Source: CALBJU01 sp965247125
GTDB taxonomy: Bacteria; Bacteroidota; Rhodothermia; Rhodothermales; UBA10348
Reading direction: 5' to 3'
DNA length: 64,000 nucleotides
Assembly (NCBI GenBank): GCA_965247125.1
Contig: CBDFGO010000003.1
Location: 744,001-808,000 of the forward strand
Made by a program: the position numbers and the translations under genes. Below, one piece after another: positions 26,314 to 35,086 of this stretch (positions are counted from its first letter, which is position 1; each line of letters opens with the position of its first letter). Under the pieces are notes generated by a model. That model saw only the letters and a list, made by a program, of their open reading frames with translations, was not told the DNA's origin and searched no databases.

Positions 26314-26633
26314 TATTTGGGTCGGCGGCCGAGCTCCGCCTGTGCAAAATACGCCGATGCCTTGCGTAGGATCTCATTCGTCTGACGAAGCTCCTTGACC
26401 TCACGTTCAAGCACTTTGATGCGATCCTTCTCCACCGTCGTCAGCCCAGGCCTGCGACCCGTATCGTGTTCGCTCTGTCGAACCCAGCGGCGAAGCGTCT
26501 CCTTCGTACAACCGATCTTCTCAGCAATCGATTCGATGGCTGCCCATTGTGATGAATACTCGCGTTCGTGCTCCAACACCATGCGTACTGCTCGCTCCCT
26601 GACTTCAGGTGCGTATCTCTTTCCTTTTTTCAT
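26313..26633 (-). CDS. IS3-type OrfA (third element)
   Basis: The product is 106 aa from ATG 26633 (MKKGKRYAPEVRERAVRMV). It has a helix-turn-helix (IESIAEKIGCTKETLRRWVRQ) and a leucine-zipper helix (KVLEREVKELRQTNEILRKA). The longer upstream frame runs into the IS end and was not used. Intact. Confidence 0.9.
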   Translation of the reverse strand: MKKGKRYAPEVRERAVRMVLEHEREYSSQWAAIESIAEKIGCTKETLRRWVRQSEHDTGRRPGLTTVEKDRIKVLEREVKELRQTNEILRKASAYFAQAELGRRPK

Positions 26634-26683
26634 AACTCCAAGTTCTCTAACTTTGGAGTCTCCGGCAAACCCGGGGCGGTTCA

Positions 26684-27109
26684 GTATGTCCGTGTGGGTT
26701 CTCTGGAGTGGTCGGAGCATCCTGCACCTGTCATCCGCGTCAGCGAATGCAGTATCGAGGAAAAGTCAGCGGACCATTGATGGATAGAATAGATATGCAG
26801 GTCTTTATGGTTCCGGTTGATCCAACTCGAGAAAGAGAACATACGAGGGCGCGCTCAGTCGACATCAAAGAGCGTGTCGAGCGAGCAAGAGCCATACTGG
26901 GAGCAGGTCCCCAATCTCATCCGAACGTATTGCTGCAAGTAGATACCGTGGCGCTGCTGAATCGGGCGGTTGGGAGGCTGGCACTCTCAATGCGCGCAAT
27001 GGAGAGGATTAAAAAAGTAAGCACAACGATCGCAGCACTGGACGGTGCGACATTCGCGTCGCCGAATCACCTTTCAGAAGCGTTGCGCTACAGGCGAGTC
27101 TGGAATTGA
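26684..27109 (+). pseudogene. comM: ComM/YifB Mg-chelatase-like ATPase, C-terminal fragment
   Basis: The frame begins exactly at the IS boundary with VCPCGFSGVVGASCTC, the zinc-ribbon of ComM. It continues through GKVSGPLMDRIDMQV (sensor/arginine finger region) and the C-terminal LSEALRYRRVW. ComM is an AAA+ helicase that helps branch migration in natural transformation. The N-terminal two thirds, including Walker A/B, are missing from the window. The fragment has no start and is presumed non-functional. Confidence 0.88.
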
Positions 27110-27526
27110 CTACGGGTTAAACCTAGTCGATGATGATTGATCTGTCGCCATCAGGAAGCGGAGGTTCAGCGCCCTTGCAGCGCTGGCAACCGTCGCGAAA
27201 TACTTGATCTGCGAATTTTCATCAGCTCGAAGAACAAGAGCAGTCCTTCCATCGAGTGACTGCTGAATGGCATTGATGAGACCATCCCTGCTAACTTGTT
27301 GTTGCTCAACAAAGAATGTCCCATCACTCGTAATTGCGACTGATATGTATTGATTCGTGGTAGGTGCCGCGGCTTGGGTTCGTGGCAAGGTTACCTGAAT
27401 TCCGAACTGCGGAATAAAGCTGCTGGTCAGGAGGAAAAATATCAGCAGCAGGAATACGATATCGGCAAGACCCGCCTGGCTGAACGATTTCAGAGGAGTC
27501 CGCTGTGTGGTGAAGTTGAGAGACAT
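27110..27526 (-). CDS. ExbD/TolR-type biopolymer transport protein
   Basis: The product is 138 aa with one transmembrane helix (LADIVFLLLIFFLLTSSF, about residues 20-37) that includes the conserved protonatable Asp. A periplasmic TolR-like domain with YISVAITSDGTFFV and KYFATVASAARALN follows. It works with ExbB to turn proton flow into force on a periplasmic/outer-membrane partner. It lies 5 bp after exbB and ends the minus-strand cluster; the comM fragment abuts it tail to tail with no gap. Confidence 0.92.
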   Translation of the reverse strand: MSLNFTTQRTPLKSFSQAGLADIVFLLLIFFLLTSSFIPQFGIQVTLPRTQAAAPTTNQYISVAITSDGTFFVEQQQVSRDGLINAIQQSLDGRTALVLRADENSQIKYFATVASAARALNLRFLMATDQSSSTRFNP

Positions 27527-27531
27527 CGATT

Positions 27532-28275
27532 CTAGAAGCTGTTTCCGTAACCGGAGGATTGTGCTGAGGATTCTGACGCAGGTGTCTGGAGTAGATCAAT
27601 AAACTCGGTAGCCGACTGCTCCATGTCATTGACAAGACGGTTGATCCGACTCAGCAAGAAGTTGTACAGGAAGAACGCCAGAATCCCTACGATCAATCCT
27701 GCAGCAGTCGAGACCAGGGCTTCCCAGATCCCTCCAGCGAGAACACTCGGATTAACGTTTCCTTGGAGGCTCTGTATCTGCTGAAACGCCTCGATCATTC
27801 CTGTGACAGTGCCGAGAAAACCCAGCATGGGTGCGATCCCAGCTATGCTTGCCAGAATATCCATTCTGCGCTCGAGCTCGAACGCCTCGTGTTTTCCCGC
27901 TGCATTCACGGCATCCTGGATTTCAGAGATGGGTCTGCCCAGGCGCTCCAGACCGTGCATCAGTATTCGCGTCAGAGGCTTAGCCTGTACCTCGAGGTAA
28001 GCCTGGGCTCCGTGGATATTTCCGTTGCTCACGTACTCACGGATGCGATCCATGATCTCCACCTTATTCGTCTCGGCGCGTCGGAGCGTCAACATTCTCT
28101 CAACAAACAAATAGATGGTGAGGACGGAGAGGAGGAGGATCGGAATCATGATCCAGCCTGCCTGCATGATTATATCCAGCTGGCTGACCAGTGCCGTGTC
28201 CGTCACGGCCTGAAGACTGTCGATATCGGTCGTATTGATATCCTGAAGCACTTGAAGCCTCGTCATATATTTCAT
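27532..28275 (-). CDS. ExbB/TolQ-type proton channel protein
   Basis: The product is 247 aa. Transmembrane segments lie at about 40-60 (GWIMIPILLLSVLTIYLFVE), 145-165 (GIAPMLGFLGTVTGMIEAF) and 185-205 (LVSTAAGLIVGILAFFLYNF). The GFLGTVTGM and STAAGL motifs are conserved channel-lining segments. It pairs with the downstream ExbD. Its place in a cluster with an OM barrel, TPR and SPOR proteins suggests a Tol/Gld-like envelope motor rather than simple TonB service. Confidence 0.93.
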   Translation of the reverse strand: MKYMTRLQVLQDINTTDIDSLQAVTDTALVSQLDIIMQAGWIMIPILLLSVLTIYLFVERMLTLRRAETNKVEIMDRIREYVSNGNIHGAQAYLEVQAKPLTRILMHGLERLGRPISEIQDAVNAAGKHEAFELERRMDILASIAGIAPMLGFLGTVTGMIEAFQQIQSLQGNVNPSVLAGGIWEALVSTAAGLIVGILAFFLYNFLLSRINRLVNDMEQSATEFIDLLQTPASESSAQSSGYGNSF

Positions 28276-28296
28276 TCAAAAGTTTTAATAATTGTT

Positions 28297-29814
28297 CTAG
28301 CGTATCCGATAAACCCAGGTTCCATCCGGCAATTGACCCTGCATGGATTCGAGAGCTTCTACCGCTGAATCGATAGTTGGAAAGATCCCCACGCCCATGC
28401 GATAACGAGTGACCTCCGCGGTCTGGTATTCGAGCACTCCCAAGGGTAGCCCTAAGGATGAAAATGAATTAATGGATGTTTGGGCCTGTGCTCGTGTCAA
28501 GTGTGAGCCCACCATTAAGGTGAAGCCGTCGGTGTCTCGCGTGAAGGTAGTCGCAGGATTATCATCGCTGGATACCGCTGCGGGGGGCGGGTCGATGGAT
28601 TCCTCCGCTTGCTCCGATAAATCATCGTTCGCAGCGTCATTTTGATTTTCATCATCAAGAGAGGATTGTGATTCATCCACTCCTTCTTCCGGAGCTGCTA
28701 TGGTTGAGGCCACTTCCTGATTGGGAACGATTTCAGATCTGTTCGACTGGAAGGCATAGACGTAGATCAGAGCGGAAATCGTCACGAAACCAATTACTGA
28801 GACTATCATCAGCGCAGCTTTGGGCTGGCCTTGCGGCCGGCGGATTGGTGTGCGCGATCGTGGAGCTTTCTTCGTTTCAGCTTCAGAGTCAGTCCCTGTC
28901 TCGTCCTCAGCCTCTAGCTCGTCCTCAGTCTCTAGCTCGTCCTCAGCCTCTAGCTCGTCCTCAGTCTCGAGCTCGTCTTCAGTCTCGATCTCGTCCTCAG
29001 CCTCTAGCTCGTCCTCAGTCTCGTACTCGTCCTCAGTCTCTAGCTCGCCCTCAGTCTCGTCCTCAGTCTCGTACTCGTCCTCAGTCTCTAGCTCGCCCTC
29101 AGTCTCTAGCTCGCCCTCAGTCTCTAGCTCGCCCTCAGTCTCTAGCTCTGCCTCTACGTCTGCTTCCGCCTCAGTCTCTTCCTCTTCTACATCTTCCTCC
29201 ACGTCCTCGGGCACGTCGGAGGCTAAATCGGCTTCACCCTCTTCAATCTGCTCATCGACAGGACTCTTTACCTCTGTAGATTCGAGTTCTTCGTCCAGAG
29301 TATCGGTTGCCGTGCTCTCTTCAGCAGCTGAATCGGTCTCAGCATCCTCGTCGGATGCTTCGAGATCCATTTCTGTGGCGATGGGCGCTAGTTCGGCCTC
29401 ACTTTCCAGTTCGGAATCGGTGACGTTTGGCTCTTCTGGCAACGGCTCCTCTGGCAATGGCTCCTCTGGCAACGGCTCCTCTGGCAACGGCTCCTCTGGC
29501 AACGGCTCTTCTGGCAACGGCTCTTCTGGCAACGCTGTCACCGCCTCGACTGCTTCAGGGACAGTTTCGAGTTGTTCAGAGAACCCGGAGATGGGTGGAA
29601 GGAGATTCGCGAACGCCAATCCGTCATCTGGAGTGAATATGGCACCGGCCTTTCTTTGATGAAACGTACCAAGACCTGAAATATCACTCGACCCCGAGCG
29701 ACCAAAATCATCGACGATACCTTGAATCCACTCCTGAGCGATGCGTTCGGATTGCTCTCTGGTGAGGTCATTTTCCTCCAGAAGGAGATTGCTAAGAGAA
29801 ATGAGTTCTCGCAT
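28297..29814 (-). CDS. HU-like/SPOR-domain membrane protein with acidic repeats
   Basis: The product is 505 aa. The N-terminus (about 1-75) resembles the CCDC81-like prokaryotic HU domain (SSDISGLGTFHQRKA). Then come seven PLPEE-type pentamers coded by 15-bp tandem repeats, a long Glu/Thr/Asp-rich stretch of E-(L/Y)-E-T-E-(D/G)-E units, and a transmembrane helix near 335-357 (ALMIVSVIGFVTISALIYVY). A C-terminal SPOR domain follows (FTLMVGSHLTRAQAQ to TWVYRIR) that should bind denuded septal peptidoglycan. It would place an acidic, DNA-binding-like domain in the cytoplasm. It lies 21 bp upstream of exbB. Repeat number is likely to vary between strains. Confidence 0.85.
   Translation of the reverse strand: MRELISLSNLLLEENDLTREQSERIAQEWIQGIVDDFGRSGSSDISGLGTFHQRKAGAIFTPDDGLAFANLLPPISGFSEQLETVPEAVEAVTALPEEPLPEEPLPEEPLPEEPLPEEPLPEEPLPEEPNVTDSELESEAELAPIATEMDLEASDEDAETDSAAEESTATDTLDEELESTEVKSPVDEQIEEGEADLASDVPEDVEEDVEEEETEAEADVEAELETEGELETEGELETEGELETEDEYETEDETEGELETEDEYETEDELEAEDEIETEDELETEDELEAEDELETEDELEAEDETGTDSEAETKKAPRSRTPIRRPQGQPKAALMIVSVIGFVTISALIYVYAFQSNRSEIVPNQEVASTIAAPEEGVDESQSSLDDENQNDAANDDLSEQAEESIDPPPAAVSSDDNPATTFTRDTDGFTLMVGSHLTRAQAQTSINSFSSLGLPLGVLEYQTAEVTRYRMGVGIFPTIDSAVEALESMQGQLPDGTWVYRIR
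28900..29150 (-). repeat. Degenerate 18-bp tandem repeats in the SPOR-protein gene
   Basis: Units of CTCGTCCTCAGTCTCTAG type (plus-strand view) recur more than a dozen times and encode the E-x-E-T-E-D-E run. The plus-strand open frame they create is a Ser-rich shadow. Confidence 0.85.
29434..29534 (-). repeat. 15-bp tandem repeats (about seven units) in the SPOR-protein gene
   Basis: GGCAACGGCTCCTCT recurs with only C/T changes and encodes PEEPL pentamers between the HU-like domain and the acidic stretch. Near-identity of the units suggests recent expansion. Confidence 0.88.
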
Positions 29815-29819
29815 ATGCT

Positions 29820-30020
29820 CTATCCCTCGCCCTCACTACTGGAGTCACGGGTAAGAACAAATGCCACACGTGGCGCATGCCATGTCGTTCCTGCTTCCGA
29901 CTCTTTCCGTCGAGCCGCGACGTCTTGAGCCTTCAGAATCCCCAGACCGGGTAGATCCACGTCTCGACCAGATAGGAGGGCCTTAGAAATGATGCGACCG
30001 ATGGTATTTTTATTATCCAA
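29820..30020 (-). CDS. Small HU-like domain protein (TTG start)
   Basis: The product is 66 aa: NTIGRIISKALLSGRDVDLPGLGILKAQDVAARR. It resembles the N-terminal half of HU/CCDC81-type domains, where the GxGxF/L turn lies between strands. The likely start is TTG 30020. It lies 5 bp before the SPOR-domain gene, which starts with a matching HU-like fold, so the two may pair. Similar HU-SPOR pairs are common in Bacteroidota. Confidence 0.65.
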   Translation of the reverse strand: MDNKNTIGRIISKALLSGRDVDLPGLGILKAQDVAARRKESEAGTTWHAPRVAFVLTRDSSSEGEG

Positions 30021-30098
30021 AAGCGTGTCCTAGAGTGACGTTCTGAGCCGAGTGGAAAGGCTGAGCGAAAGATAAGTGCAAGGGTGCACTATTGTCGG

Positions 30099-31853
30099 TT
30101 ACCAGCGGAGTCGAGCCCCCAGGTAGAATGCATTCGATTCAAATTCGTAGGCGTCCCAGAACTGGGATCCGGAACCCAAATTCCGGATTCCGGCCGTGAA
30201 GCCATAGTTCTTGTGAAAAAAATATGAGCCTCTTAGATGGACATTTGTCGTTGCAGGCACCTTTTTGGTAGCTGTGGCATCGATCGTTCTGGCAGCTTCG
30301 TGTTCAACCCGCAGCTTCATTTCGAGATCACCGTCCATCAAACCCGCCACAACATATCCCCCAGCGACCAGAGGGGAGAGGTACGGCACATCCATATTTG
30401 TAGAAGAGACACTGGCATTTCGGGCGATGAGATCCACTCCCGCCTGGATACCGGGACGGAGTATCACAGATAGATCACCGGTTGCATAGTATTCGTCTGT
30501 CGCCGAGTAGCCCAGAGCAGAATAACCTGCCAAATAACCGCGGACAGAAACATCGCTCTGGACGGGATATCTGAAATACGGTTGGTCTCGCCAGCCCGCC
30601 CTGGCAGAAGCACTGAATAGCTCGGTCTGAACGCGAATTCCGATGTTGGCATCGATTGACGTCATGGAGGGAAGCAGAACCGGCTCATCCATCAAGAAGG
30701 GCGACAGCGTCATGACATCTTTCATTAACGATCCATCGAGGCTTGGGCTCGTCTGGGCGTGAAGCTGGACGGATGGAGAAAGAAAGTAGGTCGCGCTGAG
30801 CACGGGCGCGAAGTAGGTGAGGGAGCGTGATGGGGCAGTCGCGCCCTGAGGCTCTGAGCTGAAACCGAGGACCGCGGCGCCAATTCGGAGCTCCATTTTG
30901 CTCGAATACAGATAACGAACCGCCACTTGTACCAGGCCGGATTTTACGGTCGAACCAGGAAACGAGTTTGCATCCAACCCAGATGACGTTCCATGACCAC
31001 TGATATCAATACTTCCATCGCGGACGGGTATTGAAAGCGCCCCCGTCACATTGATGAATCCTTCGTCGGAATCGGTGGAGGGGTCAATTCTCAACGCTGG
31101 ATTGAACACCTGGGTGTCTATATGAGATCGACCGGCGGTTACCGATGAACGCAAAGAAATTCGAGAACCAGGGGCGGTATTGAGTGATACTGCAGTGTCA
31201 AAGCCTGAAAAACTTCGCTCAGGAGACGTATTTGATAAAACGCCGAGGGCCGGAGTTGCTCCGAAAAGCCTGTAGGAGTGGCTGAACGCGCTTCCGGATA
31301 TGCCAATCGTGACGGGACCTGTCCGTCTTTCGAGGCCGAGAAAACCATCAAATAGATTTCGACCAGAGTTTACAGATTGTCCACCTACAGATACGTCGTG
31401 TCCATCCGTCCCGAAATATCGGCCACGCACAAGGGCAGTGGTCTTATGAGTCGCCAGAAGCGTGACGTCAGCAGAGAGGACTCTGTCCAGATATCGTCCC
31501 GCTGATACATCAATCACTCCCGACAAGGGCAGCCTTCTGGAAATCGCGGCGACATCTGGTGGCTCTGGGGCAACGAGAGGGCTGGGAGGCAGATCCGCGC
31601 TAGGTTGTTTGTAGGCTTCTGTGAACGGACGCCGATTTGGAGATATATCCGGTACGCGCGGCGGTGGATTAAATCCGACAATTGGCTGGCGTCGCAAGTT
31701 TGGAAAAATAATGCTGAGATTTCCCGTGATCTCGACTTCCCGGGGCACCAGATCTGGAAGAACCACATCCTGACGGGCATGCGCCATGCCAGCGAACGTC
31801 ATCATGACCATCAATGAGAGACAGATTCTGTTCATGGTTTTACTGAAGTTCAT
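30099..31853 (-). CDS. Outer-membrane beta-barrel protein
   Basis: The product is 584 aa with a signal peptide (to AHARQ, about residue 27). A Pro-rich periplasmic stretch (VPREVEITGNLS, then PPRVPDISPNRRP) is followed by many alternating amphipathic strands with aromatic girdle residues, ending FYLGARLRW with a terminal aromatic as barrel proteins need for BAM insertion. No plug is recognised. The start overlaps the TPR gene end by 14 bp, so the two are co-translated. It probably is the outer-membrane partner of the ExbBD/TPR set. Confidence 0.8.
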   Translation of the reverse strand: MNFSKTMNRICLSLMVMMTFAGMAHARQDVVLPDLVPREVEITGNLSIIFPNLRRQPIVGFNPPPRVPDISPNRRPFTEAYKQPSADLPPSPLVAPEPPDVAAISRRLPLSGVIDVSAGRYLDRVLSADVTLLATHKTTALVRGRYFGTDGHDVSVGGQSVNSGRNLFDGFLGLERRTGPVTIGISGSAFSHSYRLFGATPALGVLSNTSPERSFSGFDTAVSLNTAPGSRISLRSSVTAGRSHIDTQVFNPALRIDPSTDSDEGFINVTGALSIPVRDGSIDISGHGTSSGLDANSFPGSTVKSGLVQVAVRYLYSSKMELRIGAAVLGFSSEPQGATAPSRSLTYFAPVLSATYFLSPSVQLHAQTSPSLDGSLMKDVMTLSPFLMDEPVLLPSMTSIDANIGIRVQTELFSASARAGWRDQPYFRYPVQSDVSVRGYLAGYSALGYSATDEYYATGDLSVILRPGIQAGVDLIARNASVSSTNMDVPYLSPLVAGGYVVAGLMDGDLEMKLRVEHEAARTIDATATKKVPATTNVHLRGSYFFHKNYGFTAGIRNLGSGSQFWDAYEFESNAFYLGARLRW

Positions 31854-34800
31854 TCAGACGAATGGAAGCTTCCTCTTGCACGGAAGAATCCGGATACAGA
31901 GAAGTTATGAGTTCATAAAGCCGCATCGCCTGTCCATTATTTCCCTGAAGTTGAAATGCTTGTCCCTGAACCAGGTAGCTGCGTGCTAGCCATTCCGGAT
32001 ACCCGGCAAACAGTGCCTGCATTCTCGAGAGGGTTTCGATACCCGCGTTCAGCCGACCCGTTTCGATCTGATAGGATCCGAGCAGATAGACGGCTTCGGC
32101 TCCCGTTTCATCTCTAGAACGAGAAGCGATAAGATCAAATAGGCGCTCTGCTTCAAGGGCTTCGCCGCGTGCCAACGCAATTCGAGCCAGTCCCAGATAC
32201 GCGGGGAATGTTGCATCTGAAACAGGAGCGTCCTGTACGGCCTCCCGGAGGAGGCTCTCGGCCTCGTCCATTCTGTCCTGCTGCCGAAGCGCAAGGCTCA
32301 AGCCGTATCGCGCCAGGGCGATGTACCGGACATCACCATCAGCTTCGTCTTCCATGAGCCGAAAGAATCCTTCAGCATCCTGAGCATTACCCCCTGAGAG
32401 ATGAATATGCCCCAGAATACGCGCCGACTCGAGTACCCTTGAGCTTTCGGGATAATCATTTACAATTTGCGTGTAGTGACTCGCTGCGGCGACTTCATCT
32501 CCTCGAATTTTCAGAATTTCAGCCGCATAAAAATGAGCTTCAGCGAGTAAAACGCGATCGGAGGCGGTTCCAATGAAGTCGAGAAAGTTGTTGTACGCCT
32601 CCTCGGATCGTCCACTTTGAAACCTCGCCTCAGCTTGCCGAAAAATCAGCTGTTCTGCGGCTGGGGTACCGGAAAGTGCGACCACGAGGGAGTCCATGAT
32701 GCTGTCTGCGCGCTCATCCTGGCCGGAAGCCATGAGCGCAAACTGAATTCCCGCTGCGGCGTCAGCAACAAAAGGACTCTCTGGATACCTGATCAGGACC
32801 TGCTCATATCCCTGCACCGACCCGTCAATATCCCCGGCATTAAAAAACGAGTCGCCGATGCCGTACTGAGCCTTCGCGACTAGTGGATCCAGTGGATATT
32901 TATCGATGAGGATCTGATACTCCAGGACCGCCTGCTCGTACTCGCGGTTAAGGAAGTACAGGTATCCCAGGGAGTATTGCGACTCTTCTCGCCATTCGCT
33001 GGATGGATAATCTTCGATAAGCTGTCTGAAAGTTGAGATAGCCTCGAAAGCATCTCCAGAGTTCGAGTACGCTTGCCCAATCTGGTAGATCGCGTAGTCG
33101 TCGCCCGTAGCCGCCATACGGCTGTAGCTCCTGACCGCATCGGGATATTGTTTCAACGCAAAATGACTGTCTGCCAAGCGAAGGAGGGCATCGGAGCGGT
33201 ACGGCACAGTTCCGGTGTCATCTCGATACGCGCTCAAGAACGAAGTAAATTCTGGTATCGCACTGCGAAAATCGCCCTGTTTGAAGTACGCCCACCCCAG
33301 TGCATAGTGGGCCGCTTCAGCGTGACGGGCTCCCGGATATTCTCTTAGGTAGCGGGAGAAGAGACGCTCGGCCTGTGCGTATTGCGAAAGTTGAAAGTAG
33401 CTCTCAGCCGCCCAGAATAGCGCCTCTGATGTGTTGTCAGCCGATGAGTTGGCCGAGGACAGACTCATGAACTGGTCCGCAGATTCCGCGTAGTTTCGAT
33501 TGCGATAGTTTAACCACGCTTTCTGAAATACGATTTCGCCAACGAGGTCGGGAGAAACAGCGTTCAACGCAATCGCCCGATCAAATGCACGGTGTGCACC
33601 ATCAAAATCTCCAAGCGCGATACTCGTATTTCCGAGATGCTTGAGGGCATCGCCCAGCACTTCAGAGTCGCCGTAATTTCTGACAAGGGAGTCGAAGGCA
33701 TTACGGGCTTCAGTCCATCGTCTCTGTTCGTAGAGCACGACTCCGAGTTCAAACCATCCGTGGTCGGCGAGCCTGTGTCGGGGGTATCGGGCAACGAAAT
33801 CACGAAAAGTGTCGATGGCTGCCCCGGCGTTTTCTTCCAATCTGAGATTGACGCCCGCATAGTAGACGGATTCCGCGGCAAGGTTGAGGTAGCCAGATTC
33901 CCAGACGGAACGAAAGTTATCAGCCGCCCACTGATAGGCTCCCTCGTAATGATAATTCCATGCTAAGCCGTAGAGAGCCCGTTCAAAGTAGGGGCTGTTG
34001 GGATCTCCTTCGGAAAAGTGCCTGTAATTGAGAATCGCCTGTTCGCTGTTTCGGTTCTGGTTTTGAGATTCAGCAAGGAGAAAAATGGCCCTCTCACGAG
34101 CATCTCCTGATAGATTTGGCATTCTCCTCGTGATTTCCTCCGCCGCCCGTCGAAAATCGTCGATCTCGTAGTAAACTTCTGCCAGGGCAAGGCCCATGTT
34201 ACTGGCGAACTCGGAGCCGGAAAATTGGCTGTTCAGCCGTTCGAATGCCGCCGCGGCTTCGTCATATCGTCCCAATTCGACCTGGCTGTAAGCAATCGCG
34301 TATGCGGCGCGCGGTGCAGTTTCTGTCGTGCTAAAATTTTGGACGACGCACTCAAAGTAGGAGAGAGCTTCCTGATTCCGATGGAGCTGATGGGCTGACT
34401 CTCCCATCCAGTACAGTGCAAGCGCAGAGTGCTCTGCAGTAGGTGATCTCTCAAGTACCTGCTCCAGTGTCAGTATGGCTCTATCGTAATCCTCGGCTTC
34501 GAAGAAATATTTCCCGAGAGATAAGCGGGTTCCAAATGCAAATGGATGGTGTGGATAGCTCTCGTCGAATCGCCGAAGTAAAGAGATCGCATCGTCTTCG
34601 CGGCCCAAGGCCAGGTACGATTCGGCCTCATAGTACATTGCATCCGGAACGCGGGGATGGTCGGTATGGTCGTTCTGGAACTGATGAAATCCTTGTGCCG
34701 CGTTTGCAAACACATTGGAGTTGAACAGACGAAGACTGGACTGAAACTGATCGTCACCCGATCGATCTGCTGGCTGGGCGACTGCCATTTGTGACAGCAG

Positions 34801-34899
34801 AAAGCAAAGGGCAACTGAACAGGTGGTGCTGACCGCAAGGCGAAAGAACGAAATCAAATAGCAGGGGAATACCCTCATAAATACATTTGCCCTCATCAA
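31840..34899 (-). CDS. Large periplasmic TPR protein
   Basis: The product is 1019 aa with a signal peptide to about residue 42 (MAVAQ). Some 25 tetratricopeptide repeats of the YbgF/BamD kind fill the rest: each has A-x3-Y-x2-G-x2-F/Y and P-x-S/A patterns (YFEAEDYDRAILTLEQ, AHYALGWAYFKQGDFRSAI, AQYGIGDSFFNAGDIDGSV). TPR scaffolds of this size bridge envelope complexes. It is the first gene of the minus-strand cluster; the 187-bp gap upstream is shared with the divergent pfkB-family gene and holds both promoters. Confidence 0.9.
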   Translation of the reverse strand: MMRANVFMRVFPCYLISFFRLAVSTTCSVALCFLLSQMAVAQPADRSGDDQFQSSLRLFNSNVFANAAQGFHQFQNDHTDHPRVPDAMYYEAESYLALGREDDAISLLRRFDESYPHHPFAFGTRLSLGKYFFEAEDYDRAILTLEQVLERSPTAEHSALALYWMGESAHQLHRNQEALSYFECVVQNFSTTETAPRAAYAIAYSQVELGRYDEAAAAFERLNSQFSGSEFASNMGLALAEVYYEIDDFRRAAEEITRRMPNLSGDARERAIFLLAESQNQNRNSEQAILNYRHFSEGDPNSPYFERALYGLAWNYHYEGAYQWAADNFRSVWESGYLNLAAESVYYAGVNLRLEENAGAAIDTFRDFVARYPRHRLADHGWFELGVVLYEQRRWTEARNAFDSLVRNYGDSEVLGDALKHLGNTSIALGDFDGAHRAFDRAIALNAVSPDLVGEIVFQKAWLNYRNRNYAESADQFMSLSSANSSADNTSEALFWAAESYFQLSQYAQAERLFSRYLREYPGARHAEAAHYALGWAYFKQGDFRSAIPEFTSFLSAYRDDTGTVPYRSDALLRLADSHFALKQYPDAVRSYSRMAATGDDYAIYQIGQAYSNSGDAFEAISTFRQLIEDYPSSEWREESQYSLGYLYFLNREYEQAVLEYQILIDKYPLDPLVAKAQYGIGDSFFNAGDIDGSVQGYEQVLIRYPESPFVADAAAGIQFALMASGQDERADSIMDSLVVALSGTPAAEQLIFRQAEARFQSGRSEEAYNNFLDFIGTASDRVLLAEAHFYAAEILKIRGDEVAAASHYTQIVNDYPESSRVLESARILGHIHLSGGNAQDAEGFFRLMEDEADGDVRYIALARYGLSLALRQQDRMDEAESLLREAVQDAPVSDATFPAYLGLARIALARGEALEAERLFDLIASRSRDETGAEAVYLLGSYQIETGRLNAGIETLSRMQALFAGYPEWLARSYLVQGQAFQLQGNNGQAMRLYELITSLYPDSSVQEEASIRLNELQ

Positions 34900-35086
34900 G
34901 TGTATGTGAGTCGCACAGACGGATCATTCCCATCTGGCCGAACTATATTTCAGACTAACACAGCCAGTTCACGGCTCCCCTTAACCCCTGTACTGGCGCT
35001 ACGTTTCAATTGAAGACACGGGAAGCAAGTATCTGGATCACAGCAGGCTTATCTTCAGCGGGTTTTTTCATCACAGTCCCAAAAAC

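Larger units (their letters stand above)
23082..26683 (-). mobile_element. Third IS3-type element, carrying a group II intron (1315 bp + 2287 bp)
   Basis: The inverted ends are TGAACCGCCCCGGG, five variable bases, then CGGAGACT on both sides, as in many IS3-family elements. orfA and orfB lie on the minus strand, and the intron 23606-25892 interrupts orfB. The flanks do not match. The right flank is the middle of comM while the left flank is the end of the protease gene, so the DNA on one side has been replaced or deleted. It marks the border between accessory and core DNA. Confidence 0.92.

Noticed and set aside
25639..26385. 248-aa plus-strand open frame
   Set aside because: It covers the structured 5' part of the group II intron and the antisense of orfB/orfA; no plausible protein features.
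28820..29659. Long Ser-rich plus-strand open frame
   Set aside because: It is the reverse complement of the Glu/Asp-rich repeats in the SPOR-domain gene, with no start context of its own.
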